Below are positions 8,539 through 17,592 of a stretch of 64,000 nt of DNA, piece by piece. Each line of letters opens with the position of its first letter. The first letter of the stretch is position 1. The stretch covers positions 62,001 through 126,000 of the forward strand of contig CAZIOT010000007.1 in assembly GCA_964540965.1 (NCBI GenBank), in the 5' to 3' direction. The translations under genes and the position numbers were made by a program. Source of the DNA: JADYZU01 sp964540965. Lineage in GTDB: Bacteria; Pseudomonadota; Alphaproteobacteria; Rhodobacterales; Rhodobacteraceae. The notes under the pieces were generated by a model. The model searched no databases. It had not been told where the DNA came from and saw only the letters and a list, made by a program, of their open reading frames with translations.

Positions 8539-8835
8539 ATGATCCGCAACCTTGCACTTGCCCTGATCCCCGCGGCCCTGCTCGCCTCGCCCCTGATGGC
8601 GCAGGGCGATGCGGCGACCGAAGACCAGACGGTGGCCGGCGAACACATGCAGATGCTGGATACCGATGCCGACGGCATGGTGAGCTATGACGAATTCGTC
8701 GCCATCCACACGGACATCACGCCCGAGGTTTTCGCCGAGCTTGACACCACCGGCGACGGCTGGCTGGACGCGGCCGAGGTCACCGCGGCCGAGATCGCCG
8801 GCACGATCATGCTTCCCGTGGAAGCGGGCGAATAA
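8539..8835 (+). CDS. Exported EF-hand domain protein
   Basis: This small 98-residue protein has a signal peptide (MIRNLALALIPAALLASPLMAQ, probable cleavage after MA) and two EF-hand loops. The first is DTDADGMVSYDEF at about residues 39-51. The second is DTTGDGWLDAAEV at about 70-82. Both keep the D-x-D/T-x-D-G...E positions needed for Ca2+ binding. It probably resides in the periplasm as a calcium-binding or sensing protein. The start follows a strong GGAAAGGA site. It is a single-gene unit ending at a terminator. Confidence 0.85.
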   Translation: MIRNLALALIPAALLASPLMAQGDAATEDQTVAGEHMQMLDTDADGMVSYDEFVAIHTDITPEVFAELDTTGDGWLDAAEVTAAEIAGTIMLPVEAGE

Positions 8836-8851
8836 CCCACGCCCGACCGGC

Positions 8852-8879
8852 AGGGGGCGCCTTTCGGGGCGCCCCCTTT
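8852..8879 (+). terminator. Rho-independent terminator after the EF-hand gene
   Basis: A 9-bp stem GGGGGCGCC / GGCGCCCCC with the loop TTTCGG is extended by an A-T pair and followed by TTTG. It stands between the convergent EF-hand and ilvH genes and may work for both. Confidence 0.65.
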
Positions 8880-8883
8880 GCCC

Positions 8884-9450
8884 TTAGTTGCCCGCGCCGC
8901 GCGCCAGTGCCGCGACCCCGGTGCGCGCCACCTCGACCAGACCCAGGGGACGCATCAGATCGGCAAAGGCATCGACCTTGTCCGAGGTGCCGGTGATTTC
9001 GAACACAAAGCTTTCCAGCGTCGAATCGACGACATTGGCGCGGAAAATATCGGCCAGCCGCAGCGCCTCGACCCGCGCGTCGCCGGTGCCGGCGACCTTG
9101 AACAGGGCCAGTTCGCGTTCCACCGCCCGGCCCTCGACCGTCAGGTCATGCACTTCGTGCACGGCGACGATACGGCCAAGCTGCGCCTTGATCTGCTCGA
9201 TCACCTGCGGCGTGCCGCTGGTCACGATGGTGATCCGCGACAGATGGCCCAGATGGTCGACCTCGGCCACGGTCAGGCTTTCGATATTGTAGCCGCGGCC
9301 CGAAAACAGGCCGATGACGCGGGCAAGGACACCCGGTTCATTCTCGACCAGCACCGCCAGCGTGTGGCGTTCGGTCGTCTCGGTATAATTGGCGCGCAGG
9401 GAATAGACCGAATGGCTGGTCGAGCCCTGCTTGATGCGTAGTGCCGACAT
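8884..9450 (-). CDS. ilvH: Acetolactate synthase small (regulatory) subunit
   Basis: This 188-residue regulatory subunit of acetohydroxyacid synthase has an N-terminal ACT domain (HTLAVLVENEPGVLARVIGLFSGRGYNIESLTVAEVD) that binds valine for feedback control, then a C-terminal interaction domain. It partners with the catalytic subunit encoded upstream by ilvI. I start at the ATG at 9448-9450, which follows GACGGAGGA, not at the ATG five codons earlier. A small lipoprotein gene separates it from ilvI on the same strand, with 11 bp between that gene's stop and this start. Confidence 0.95.
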   Translation of the reverse strand: MSALRIKQGSTSHSVYSLRANYTETTERHTLAVLVENEPGVLARVIGLFSGRGYNIESLTVAEVDHLGHLSRITIVTSGTPQVIEQIKAQLGRIVAVHEVHDLTVEGRAVERELALFKVAGTGDARVEALRLADIFRANVVDSTLESFVFEITGTSDKVDAFADLMRPLGLVEVARTGVAALARGAGN

Positions 9451-9461
9451 GAAATCCTCCG

Positions 9462-9754
9462 TCACGCCGCGCAGTCAAGGCGCGCGCGATAGGTGTTGAC
9501 GCCCGGTTCCTGTTCGAAATGGGCAATGGCGCAGCCCGAGGCGCGGGTGACCGCCTCTTGCGCGTTGGCATAAAGCCGTTCCTGATTATGGGTGCCGCTG
9601 GCGAAATTCATCGCCACCGCGCGGTTGCCGTCGATGCTGACGGAAAAGACATCGCCGTTCACGGTGATCTCCTCTCCGGGCATCAGCGCCGCCATCGTGC
9701 CGCCGGAACAGCCGGCGACAAGGACGCAGCACAAGAGCGCAAGGGCAGGGCGCG

Positions 9755-9758
<4 letters not shown>
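9462..9758 (-). CDS. Small lipoprotein encoded inside the ilv operon
   Basis: The 98-residue product has a classic lipoprotein signal (MTRPALALLCCVLVAGC, lipidation at Cys17) and a compact domain with two further cysteines (ASGCAIAHF and RLDCAA) that could pair. Its start overlaps the ilvI stop (ATGA) and it ends 11 bp before ilvH, so it is translated with the branched-chain genes. I cannot name the domain. An envelope lipoprotein between two subunits of a cytoplasmic enzyme is functionally unexplained. Confidence 0.85.
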
Positions 9759-11506
<1,748 letters not shown>

Positions 11507-11543
11507 TGCCTTGCTCCTTCAATACCCGCGTCGCCTGCGCAAC

Positions 11544-11573
11544 AAAAAGCCCCCGAGACTTCTGTCCGGGGGC
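11544..11573 (-). terminator. Attenuator terminator upstream of ilvI
   Basis: On the minus strand, a 7-bp stem GCCCCCG / CGGGGGC encloses an inner stem GAC / GTC with an AGAA loop and is followed directly by TTTTTG. It lies between the leader peptide and ilvI and has the form of an intrinsic terminator. Its 5' arm overlaps the sequence that can pair with the end of the leader-peptide gene. Confidence 0.85.
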
Positions 11574-11616
11574 GCATGGTCTGACCTCATGGTCTGCCGT
11601 CACCGGCCCATGCGCC
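11571..11616 (-). promoter_or_regulatory. Antiterminator pairing of the ilv leader
   Basis: On the transcript, GGCGCATGG (11608-11616, last codons of the leader peptide) is perfectly complementary to CCATGCGCC (11571-11579). The latter overlaps the 5' arm of the terminator, so this 9-bp pairing and the terminator exclude each other. A ribosome at the peptide stop codon would mask the first segment and allow termination. A ribosome stalled at the early Val/Leu codons would leave it free. Confidence 0.7.
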
Positions 11617-11647
11617 ACCTTCCTACGATGCCAAGAAGAACACTCAT
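11600..11647 (-). CDS. ilv leader peptide, 15 residues
   Basis: The short frame reads MSVLLGIVGRWRMGR and ends at TGA. Five of its residues 3-8 are Val, Leu or Ile (V-L-L-G-I-V), the regulatory amino acids of the downstream enzyme. This is the known design of branched-chain attenuators, in which ribosome stalling at these codons reports charged tRNA shortage. It starts about 24 nt after the predicted transcription start and precedes a mutually exclusive antiterminator/terminator pair. The ribosome site is weak (GGGAA). Confidence 0.75.
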   Translation of the reverse strand: MSVLLGIVGRWRMGR

Positions 11648-11678
11648 CGGGGTTCCCGGGTCTGTCGTTGCGCGCGAA

Positions 11679-11707
11679 GGATAAGCACGCGGCGGCAGCG
11701 GCGTCAA
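11679..11707 (-). promoter_or_regulatory. Predicted ilv promoter
   Basis: On the minus strand, TTGACG (11702-11707) and TTATCC (11679-11684) are separated by 17 bp. The start point would fall near 11672, about 25 nt ahead of the leader peptide. Confidence 0.5.
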
Positions 11708-11777
11708 CAGGGCGCGGTGGAGGAAATGTCGCAGGAAGGCGGCGGATCGCAAGTTTGTTGCGATCATGCCGGCAGCA

Positions 11778-12041
11778 CTACCTAGGGCGCGCCACATCGG
11801 CCTCGAGGAGCATCCGAACATATCGGGTATAGGGAATGCCGCTTGCCCGGGCTCTTGCCTTGACCGCGTCCAGCAGGGCGACCGGCAGGCGCATGTTCAA
11901 CGACGCGGACTTGGGCTCGATCTCGAAACGCATCGGCCGGAAGTCGGAAAGATCGAAATCGGTCAGGTCTGCCGTCGCGACGAATTCCTCGGCTTCGGCA
12001 TCATTGTGAAGGCGGGGCAGGGGGTTGGGCGGTGCGTTCAT
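11778..12041 (-). CDS. brnA: BrnA-type antitoxin
   Basis: This 87-residue antitoxin is of the BrnA family. The C-terminal half (SASLNMRLPVALLDAVKARARASGIPYTRYVRMLLE) reads as a ribbon-helix-helix DNA-binding domain, and the acidic N-terminal half (DAEAEEFVATADLTDFDLSDF) would wrap the toxin. The start at 12039-12041 lies inside the 3' end of brnT, giving a 41-bp overlap typical of brnTA operons. It should neutralise BrnT and repress the shared promoter. The pair lies downstream of trpE on the same strand, between two amino-acid biosynthesis units. Confidence 0.85.
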   Translation of the reverse strand: MNAPPNPLPRLHNDAEAEEFVATADLTDFDLSDFRPMRFEIEPKSASLNMRLPVALLDAVKARARASGIPYTRYVRMLLEADVARPR

Positions 12042-12309
12042 ACCAGGCGATCTCCGTTTCATGCATGTAGCGGGCACTGATCGGTCGCACGAAGGTCTGA
12101 CCGCCGATGTTCCGGAACATGAACACCACAAATACATGGCGGCCGGTCGAACAAGTCCCGATGGCACGCAGCCGCTCTTCTGCCGGGAACGGGTCGACAT
12201 GAACCGCAGGTGCGCCGGCAAACACCTCTTCGATCTCGGACCTCGACACGCCATGTTTGCCGCATTTCGGCCAGTTGCCGTCATCCCAGTCAAAGCCGGC
12301 GATCTTCAT
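12001..12309 (-). CDS. brnT: BrnT-type ribonuclease toxin
   Basis: The 102-residue protein has the BrnT pattern: an early F-DWDDGNWPKCGKHGVS segment (family D-x-x-K/N-x-x-K-N-x-x-K-H-G-V/I), then EEVFAGAPAVHVDP and RLRAIGTCSTGRHVFVVFMFR, and the terminal RPISARYMHETEIAWYE motif. BrnT is a RelE-fold endoribonuclease that blocks translation until bound by BrnA. The ATG at 12307-12309 is chosen because residues upstream of MKIAGFDW are not conserved. The C-terminal tail after WYER is Pro-rich. It is the first gene of the toxin-antitoxin pair. Confidence 0.88.
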   Translation of the reverse strand: MKIAGFDWDDGNWPKCGKHGVSRSEIEEVFAGAPAVHVDPFPAEERLRAIGTCSTGRHVFVVFMFRNIGGQTFVRPISARYMHETEIAWYERTAQPPAPPSQ

Positions 12310-12319
12310 GACAGCACGT

Positions 12320-12338
12320 CTACACAAATGTAATGTAG
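12320..12338. promoter_or_regulatory. Candidate BrnA operator/promoter
   Basis: CTACA and TGTAG form 5-bp inverted arms within CTACACAAATGTAATGTAG, a locally AT-rich spot 11 bp upstream of the brnT start. Autorepression by the antitoxin at such a site is usual in this family; the exact operator is inferred. Confidence 0.4.
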
Positions 12339-12381
12339 AGGCTTCGGCCGCGGCCGACAAGGGCCATCGGCCCGCACAGGT

Positions 12382-13890
12382 TCACCCGTTCCCGCCGGTG
12401 AACCGCCCGGCGTCCTCGGCCGCCTTGCGGATGGCGTTCGATTTGTGGACGGTTTCCATGTATTCCGCTTCGGGGTCGCTGTCGTAGACGACGCCGCCGC
12501 CGGCCTGGATGTAGAGTTTTTCGTCCTTCAGCACCGCCGTGCGCAGGGCGATGCACATGTCCATGTCGCCGCCGGCGCTGAAATAGCCGCAGCCGCCGCC
12601 ATAGATGCCGCGCTTTTCCGGCTCAAGCTCGTCGATGATCTGCATCGCCCGCACCTTGGGCGCGCCCGATACGGTGCCCGCAGGCATCCCGGCGAAAAAG
12701 GCAGACAGCGCGTCCTGATCCGGCGCCAGCTCGCCCACCACGTTCGAGACGATATGCATGACGTGCGAATAGCGTTCGACGATGAACTTTTCGGTCGGCC
12801 GCACAGAGCCGATCCTGGCCACGCGGCCCACGTCATTGCGGCCAAGGTCAAGCAGCATCAGGTGTTCGGCCAGTTCCTTCTTGTCGGCCAGAAGCGATTC
12901 CTCGTTCGCCTTGTCCTCGGCCGGGGTGGCGCCGCGGGGGCGGGTGCCGGCGATAGGGCGGATGGTGATTTCCTTGCCGAACACCCGCACGAGGATCTCG
13001 GGGCTGGCGCCGATCACCTGGAAGCCGCCGAAATTGAAATAGAACATGAAGGGCGAGGGGTTGGTGCGCCTGAGCGAACGGTAAAGCGCGAAGGGCGGCT
13101 CGCGGAACTCCTGCGTCCAGCGCTGTGCCGGCACGACCTGAAAGATGTCGCCGGCGCGGATGTATTCCTTGGCGGTTTCCACCGCAGCCATATAGCCCGC
13201 CTTGGTGAAATTCGACACCGGCGGCCCCGGCGGCGCGGCATCGCCCAGCGTGCGGGTCGCCTGCGGCATGCCGCGTTCCAGCGCCCGCTGCGCATCCATC
13301 ACCCGTTCGGCGGCCTGCGCAAAGGCGGCCTTGGCCGGCAGGCCCGATCCGGCCCAGGCCGGCGCGACCAGAATCACGTCGCCCTTGACCCCGTCCAGCA
13401 CGGCCACGACCGAAGGGCGCAGCATCAGCGCATCGGGCACGCCGATCGGATCGGGGTTCGGTTCGCCCAGCTTTTCCACCAGCCGGATCATGTCATAGCC
13501 GAGATAGCCGAACAGGCCCGCACTGGCGGCGGGCAGCCCCTCGGGCAGGTCGATGCGGCTTTCGGCCAGCACGGCCCGCAGCGAGTCGAGCGGCGGCGCA
13601 TCCTGCACCTCGAACGCCTCGTCATCGAAGCGGGCCTGACGGTTGACGCGGGCGACAGAACCGCGACACTCCCACACGAGATCCGGGTTCATGCCGATGA
13701 TCGAATAGCGGCCCCGCACCTCGCCGCCGGTCACGCTTTCCAGCATGAAGGCATTGGTGCCGGCGCCCGACAGTTTCAGCATCAGCGAGACCGGCGTGTC
13801 GAGGTCGGCCGCCAGCCGCATCCACACCACCTGATTGCGCCCCGCCTCGAACCCTGCGCGGAATGTCTCGAAATCGGGGAAAAGCGCCAT
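12382..13890 (-). CDS. trpE: Anthranilate synthase component I
   Basis: This 502-residue enzyme converts chorismate to anthranilate with ammonia delivered by TrpG, the first step of tryptophan synthesis. The chorismate-binding core is clear: SPFMFYFNFGGFQVIGASPEILVR, IAGTRPRGATPAEDKANEE, LMLLDLGRNDVGRVARIGSV, AGTVSGAPKVRAMQIIDELEP and IQAGGGVVYDSDPEAEYMET. The N-terminal region (LSGAGTNAFMLESVTGGE) carries the likely tryptophan-feedback site. It starts 6 bp after the ppiD stop, so it is co-transcribed with that chaperone. trpG and trpD are not in the window. Confidence 0.96.
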   Translation of the reverse strand: MALFPDFETFRAGFEAGRNQVVWMRLAADLDTPVSLMLKLSGAGTNAFMLESVTGGEVRGRYSIIGMNPDLVWECRGSVARVNRQARFDDEAFEVQDAPPLDSLRAVLAESRIDLPEGLPAASAGLFGYLGYDMIRLVEKLGEPNPDPIGVPDALMLRPSVVAVLDGVKGDVILVAPAWAGSGLPAKAAFAQAAERVMDAQRALERGMPQATRTLGDAAPPGPPVSNFTKAGYMAAVETAKEYIRAGDIFQVVPAQRWTQEFREPPFALYRSLRRTNPSPFMFYFNFGGFQVIGASPEILVRVFGKEITIRPIAGTRPRGATPAEDKANEESLLADKKELAEHLMLLDLGRNDVGRVARIGSVRPTEKFIVERYSHVMHIVSNVVGELAPDQDALSAFFAGMPAGTVSGAPKVRAMQIIDELEPEKRGIYGGGCGYFSAGGDMDMCIALRTAVLKDEKLYIQAGGGVVYDSDPEAEYMETVHKSNAIRKAAEDAGRFTGGNG

Positions 13891-13896
13891 GGCGTC

Positions 13897-15744
13897 CTAT
13901 TGAATCTGGGCGTTCAGCGAATTGATCGCCGCCTCGTCCAGCACCACTTCGGTGCGAAGCTGGATCGCGGTCGCGAAGGCGTCCTGGATGTCGCGGCTGA
14001 TGCCCTCGGCGGCGCTGGTCGCCACCCGGTCGCGGTCGGCGGCGACGGCGGGGTCGGTCATGTCGGCGGCATGGACGGCATCAAGGCGGACGATGATGGC
14101 GCCGCCATCGGCCGCGGGCACCACCTCGACCGCGCCCGGCGGCATGGCAAAGACGCCGGCGACAAAGGTTTCCGGCGTGCCTTCCAGAAAATCGGTGCGG
14201 CGCAGGGCCGGGGCCGCGGTCGGGATCAGGGTCAGGCCCGGCTGGTCAAAGCCGCCGCCCTCGCGCACCAGCGCGGCGATGCGCTCGGCCTCGGTCAGGA
14301 TGGCGGCGCCGGTGGCGGCGGCGGTCCAGTCGGCGGTGACCTGATCGGCCACGGCGTCAAAGGGTTGCAGCGCCGGCGGTTCGATGCCGTCCAGCCGGAT
14401 CGCAAAGACGCCGCCGTCATCGAATTCCAGCAGTTCGGGGAAATCGTCGGCGGTGACCGCTGCCGCCGCGGTGCGGAAGTCGTCATACGCGGCGATACCC
14501 TCGGTCGCGCCTTCGGACCAGGCGATGGTGCCCAGTTCCATGCCGTTCGCCTCGGCCAGTTCCTCGATGGTGGCGCCGCCGGCCAGCTGGTCGATCATGT
14601 CCTCGGACAGGTCGGAAATCAGGCGGCGGGCGCGCTGGTTGGCCAGTTCGCCGCGCAATTCCTCGGCCGCCTCCTCGAACGGGGTGTGCTGCGCCGCCAG
14701 CACCGCGTTGACGCGGAACAGCGCCGGGCCAAGGGCGGTTTCCACCGGGCCCGCGACATCGCCGACGGTCGCGGCAAAGACCGGCTCGGCCGCGGTGCCC
14801 AGATCGTCGGGCCCGACATCGCCCATGTCGACATCGGCCAGGTCAAGGCCGCGGTCGGCGACCAGGGTTTCGAAATCCTTGGATCCGTCATCCAGCGCCG
14901 CCCGTGCCGCATCGGCGGCGGCCTGATCGGGGAACACCAGCCGTTCGACCAGCCGGCGTTCCGGCATGTCGAAATCGGCGGCGCGGCTGTCATAGAGCGC
15001 CCGCACATCGGCCTCGTCCACTGTCACCCGGTCCTGCACCGCATCGGGCGACAACCAGGCATAGGTGATGTCGCGGCGTTCGGGCAGGGTATAGCGCCCC
15101 GGATTGGCGTTGTAGAGCGCCTGCAATTCGCCGTCCGTCGGTGCCGGCAGCGGCTCGGTCAGGGCATCGGGGGCGATCGGCGCCCAGGTCACGTCGCGGG
15201 TCTCGCCGTTCCAGGCGGCAATGGCATCGGCGAAGGTTTCCTGCGGCGGCGTGCCGGCGACAACGGCGGTGTCCAGCAGTTGCCGCGCCAGCGCGTTGCG
15301 GATCGAGGTCTCGAAATCCGGCTCGTTCAGCCCCTGCGCCTGCAGGACATCGGCATAACGGTCGCGGTCGAAGGTGCCGGACAGGCCCTGGAAATCGGGG
15401 ATCGTGCGGATGGTCTCGGCCACGCGGGCGTCGCCGGCCGACAGGCCCTGGGACAGGGTTTCGCCATCCAGCGCGGCATTGCGCACCAGTTGCGCCTGCA
15501 CCATGCGGTCGATGCCCAGCGCCTGGGCCTGCTGCATGGTCAACTGCACGCCGAACTGCTGTGACATGGCGCCGATCTGCTGGCGCAGGGTGTTGTAATA
15601 GGCCTGCGCCGTGATCGGCTGGCTGCCGACATGGCCGATGACATTGGTGGTGCCGCTCAGATTCTGCGAGCCGAAGCCGACAAGGCCGACCAGCACCAGC
15701 GCCAGGATGATCCAGACGACGGGGCTTTGCTTCTTGCGGGCCAT
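13897..15744 (-). CDS. ppiD: PpiD-like SurA N-domain peptidyl-prolyl isomerase
   Basis: This 615-residue inner-membrane chaperone has a basic start (MARKKQSP), one membrane anchor at about residues 9-28, a SurA-like N-terminal helical domain (VQAQLVRNAALDGETLSQGLSAGDARVAETIRTIPDFQ), and a central parvulin-type region around TLPERRDITYAWLSPDAV to LGTAAEPVFAATVGDVAGPVET. It should assist folding of proteins leaving the Sec translocon in the periplasm. The start at 15742-15744 follows a strong GGAGGA; ten upstream codons are dropped. trpE follows after 6 bp, an arrangement common in related genomes but functionally odd. Confidence 0.9.
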   Translation of the reverse strand: MARKKQSPVVWIILALVLVGLVGFGSQNLSGTTNVIGHVGSQPITAQAYYNTLRQQIGAMSQQFGVQLTMQQAQALGIDRMVQAQLVRNAALDGETLSQGLSAGDARVAETIRTIPDFQGLSGTFDRDRYADVLQAQGLNEPDFETSIRNALARQLLDTAVVAGTPPQETFADAIAAWNGETRDVTWAPIAPDALTEPLPAPTDGELQALYNANPGRYTLPERRDITYAWLSPDAVQDRVTVDEADVRALYDSRAADFDMPERRLVERLVFPDQAAADAARAALDDGSKDFETLVADRGLDLADVDMGDVGPDDLGTAAEPVFAATVGDVAGPVETALGPALFRVNAVLAAQHTPFEEAAEELRGELANQRARRLISDLSEDMIDQLAGGATIEELAEANGMELGTIAWSEGATEGIAAYDDFRTAAAAVTADDFPELLEFDDGGVFAIRLDGIEPPALQPFDAVADQVTADWTAAATGAAILTEAERIAALVREGGGFDQPGLTLIPTAAPALRRTDFLEGTPETFVAGVFAMPPGAVEVVPAADGGAIIVRLDAVHAADMTDPAVAADRDRVATSAAEGISRDIQDAFATAIQLRTEVVLDEAAINSLNAQIQ

Positions 15745-15825
15745 GGTCGGGGATCCTCCTTCACCGGCGCGCATCCTGCCGGACGCGCGCCCTTTCCATA
15801 GGCAAGCGCCCGGCGGGGTGCAAGG

Positions 15826-16998
15826 TCACAGGCGGGCGGCCGCCAGACGCGCGAACAATTCCCCGACGCCGGCGCGGTCGATATTGGCATAGGCGATGCG
15901 GAACTGCCGGCGGCCCTCGGGCCGGTCATCGGGCATGAACATGGTGCCGGGCAACAGCAGCACCCCGGCCTCGGCCACCAGCCGCCGCGCCGCCTCGGGC
16001 GAGGGCAGGGCGTAGGGATGTTCGGCATAGGCGAAATAGGCGCCGCAGCCCAGAAGGCGCCAGCCCTGCGCCGCAAGCTGCGGAAACCCTTCGGTGATCG
16101 CGGCACGGCGGTCGAGGATCTCGGCCCGTTCCCCGGCAAGCCATTGCGACAGGTTGCGCATGCCCCAGAGCGCGCCCAGCTGCCCGATCTGGCTTGGGCA
16201 GATGGTCACGGTATCAAGGAACTTTTCGACCTCGGCCAAGCGGGCGCGGTCGGCGACCACGGCGCCGACGCGGTGTCCGGTCAGGCGATAGGCCTTGGAG
16301 AAGGAATAGAGATGCACCAGCGTGCCGCGCCAGTCCGGGTCGGCGAACAGGTCATGCGGCGCACCGCTGCGCGCATCAAAGTCGCGATAGGTTTCATCGA
16401 CGACCAGAGTGATATTGCGCGCCTTTGCCAGGTCGAAAAAGGCGCGCAGGGTTTCCGCGGGGTATTCCACGCCGCCGGGATTGTTCGGCGAAACCAGCAC
16501 GATGGCGCGCGTTCTTGACGTGATCAGGCTGGCCGCCTGTTCCGCATCGGGGATCAGGCCGGGCCCGGTCGGCAAGGGCACGGTGCGGATGCCGGTCATG
16601 TCGTGCCACATGCGGTGATTGAAGTAGTAAGGGATCGGCAGGATCACCTCGTCGCCCTCGGCGGTCAGGGTCGACAGGACCGCCGCATAGGCCTCGTTGC
16701 AGCCCGAGGTGATGGCGACCTCGCCGGCGTCGATCCGCCCGCCATAGTCGACCGACCATTGCGCCGCGACCTCGGCCCGCAGGTCGGGAAGGCCCAGTAC
16801 CGGGCCGTAAAGATGCGCGGCCGGGTTGGTCAGGATCTCTTCGGCCATCGCGCGGCGCAAGGGTTCGGGCGGCGGCACGGCCGGGGCGGCCTGGCTCACG
16901 TTGATGAGCGGGCGGTCGGGCGGAAAGGTCACGCCGTCAAGCCAGCGCCGCGCCTCCATCACCGGCGGGGCAAAGGTGGTTGCGGTGCGGGTGGTCAT
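15826..16998 (-). CDS. Class I/II PLP-dependent aminotransferase
   Basis: This 390-residue fold-type I aminotransferase has the NPGGVEYP substrate motif, VVDETYRDFD (Asp and Tyr contacting the cofactor) and YSFSKAYRLTGHRVGAV with the PLP lysine, plus RIAYANID (C-terminal Arg). It belongs to the aspartate/aromatic aminotransferase group; the substrate cannot be deduced. The start at 16996-16998 gives MTTRTATTFAPPVMEARRW. Its leader carries two perfect palindromes (17012-17031 and 17039-17060). It is the last gene of a possible fabI-lysE-gpt-aminotransferase run. Confidence 0.9.
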   Translation of the reverse strand: MTTRTATTFAPPVMEARRWLDGVTFPPDRPLINVSQAAPAVPPPEPLRRAMAEEILTNPAAHLYGPVLGLPDLRAEVAAQWSVDYGGRIDAGEVAITSGCNEAYAAVLSTLTAEGDEVILPIPYYFNHRMWHDMTGIRTVPLPTGPGLIPDAEQAASLITSRTRAIVLVSPNNPGGVEYPAETLRAFFDLAKARNITLVVDETYRDFDARSGAPHDLFADPDWRGTLVHLYSFSKAYRLTGHRVGAVVADRARLAEVEKFLDTVTICPSQIGQLGALWGMRNLSQWLAGERAEILDRRAAITEGFPQLAAQGWRLLGCGAYFAYAEHPYALPSPEAARRLVAEAGVLLLPGTMFMPDDRPEGRRQFRIAYANIDRAGVGELFARLAAARL

Positions 16999-17011
16999 GA
17001 AGATTCTCCCC

Positions 17012-17060
17012 GGGATTTTCGCGAAAATCCCCTGCGCCGCCGAAATTCGCGAATTTCGGC
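17012..17060. repeat. Two adjacent perfect palindromes sharing TTCGCGAA
   Basis: 17012-17031 is a 20-bp perfect palindrome (GGGATTTTCGCG...). 17039-17060 is a 22-bp perfect palindrome (GCCGAAATTCGCG...). Both centre on TTCGCGAA and they are separated by 7 bp, within the 62 bp between gpt and the aminotransferase gene. They can form hairpins on either strand or act as protein-binding sites. Confidence 0.9.
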
Positions 17061-17582
17061 TTAATCCTTGCCCCGGAACGGCTGCACATATTGCAGCGCC
17101 ATGTCCCATGGAAAGAAGATCCAGGTGTCCTGGCTGACCGAGGTGACATAGGTGTCGGCCTGCTTTTCGCCCTCGGGCTTGGCATAGACGCAGGCGAAAT
17201 GCGCCCTGGGGTAAAGGCCGCGGATCAGTTCCAGCGTCTTGCCCGAATCCACCAGGTCGTCGACGATCAGGATGCCGGTGCCGTCGCCCATCATCTCGGC
17301 CTGAGGCGCCTTGATCACCTGCGCCTCGCGGCGCTGGTCGGCCTTGCCGCCGCCGGAATGGTAGGACATCACCGAAATCGTGTCGACGACGCGGATGTCG
17401 AGCTCGCGGCTGACGATGGCCGCGGGGACCATGCCGCCGCGGGTGATGCCGACCACCGCCTTCCAGGCGCCGCCTTCGCCCGGCCCCTTGCCGTCCAGCC
17501 GCCAGGCCAGCGCCCGGGCATCGCGGTGGATCTGGTCCCACGAGACGTGAAAGCCCTTTTCATGCGGCAGACGGTCGGTCAT
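17061..17582 (-). CDS. gpt: Xanthine-guanine phosphoribosyltransferase
   Basis: This 173-residue purine-salvage enzyme attaches ribose-5-phosphate from PRPP to guanine, xanthine or hypoxanthine. The PRPP-binding loop GILIVDDLVDSGKT is clear, as are AVVGITRGGMVPAAIVSRELDI and the C-terminal WIFFPWDMALQYVQPFRGKD, which matches the Gpt rather than the Hpt family. Length is slightly above the enterobacterial enzyme. It starts 10 bp after the LysE-family gene stop, so the two are co-transcribed. Confidence 0.95.
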   Translation of the reverse strand: MTDRLPHEKGFHVSWDQIHRDARALAWRLDGKGPGEGGAWKAVVGITRGGMVPAAIVSRELDIRVVDTISVMSYHSGGGKADQRREAQVIKAPQAEMMGDGTGILIVDDLVDSGKTLELIRGLYPRAHFACVYAKPEGEKQADTYVTSVSQDTWIFFPWDMALQYVQPFRGKD

Positions 17583-17592
17583 GGCGTTCCTC

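Noticed and set aside
12445..15564. 1039-codon plus-strand open frame
   Set aside because: It is antisense to ppiD and trpE, both of which have clear family motifs. The frame is a GC-skew artefact.
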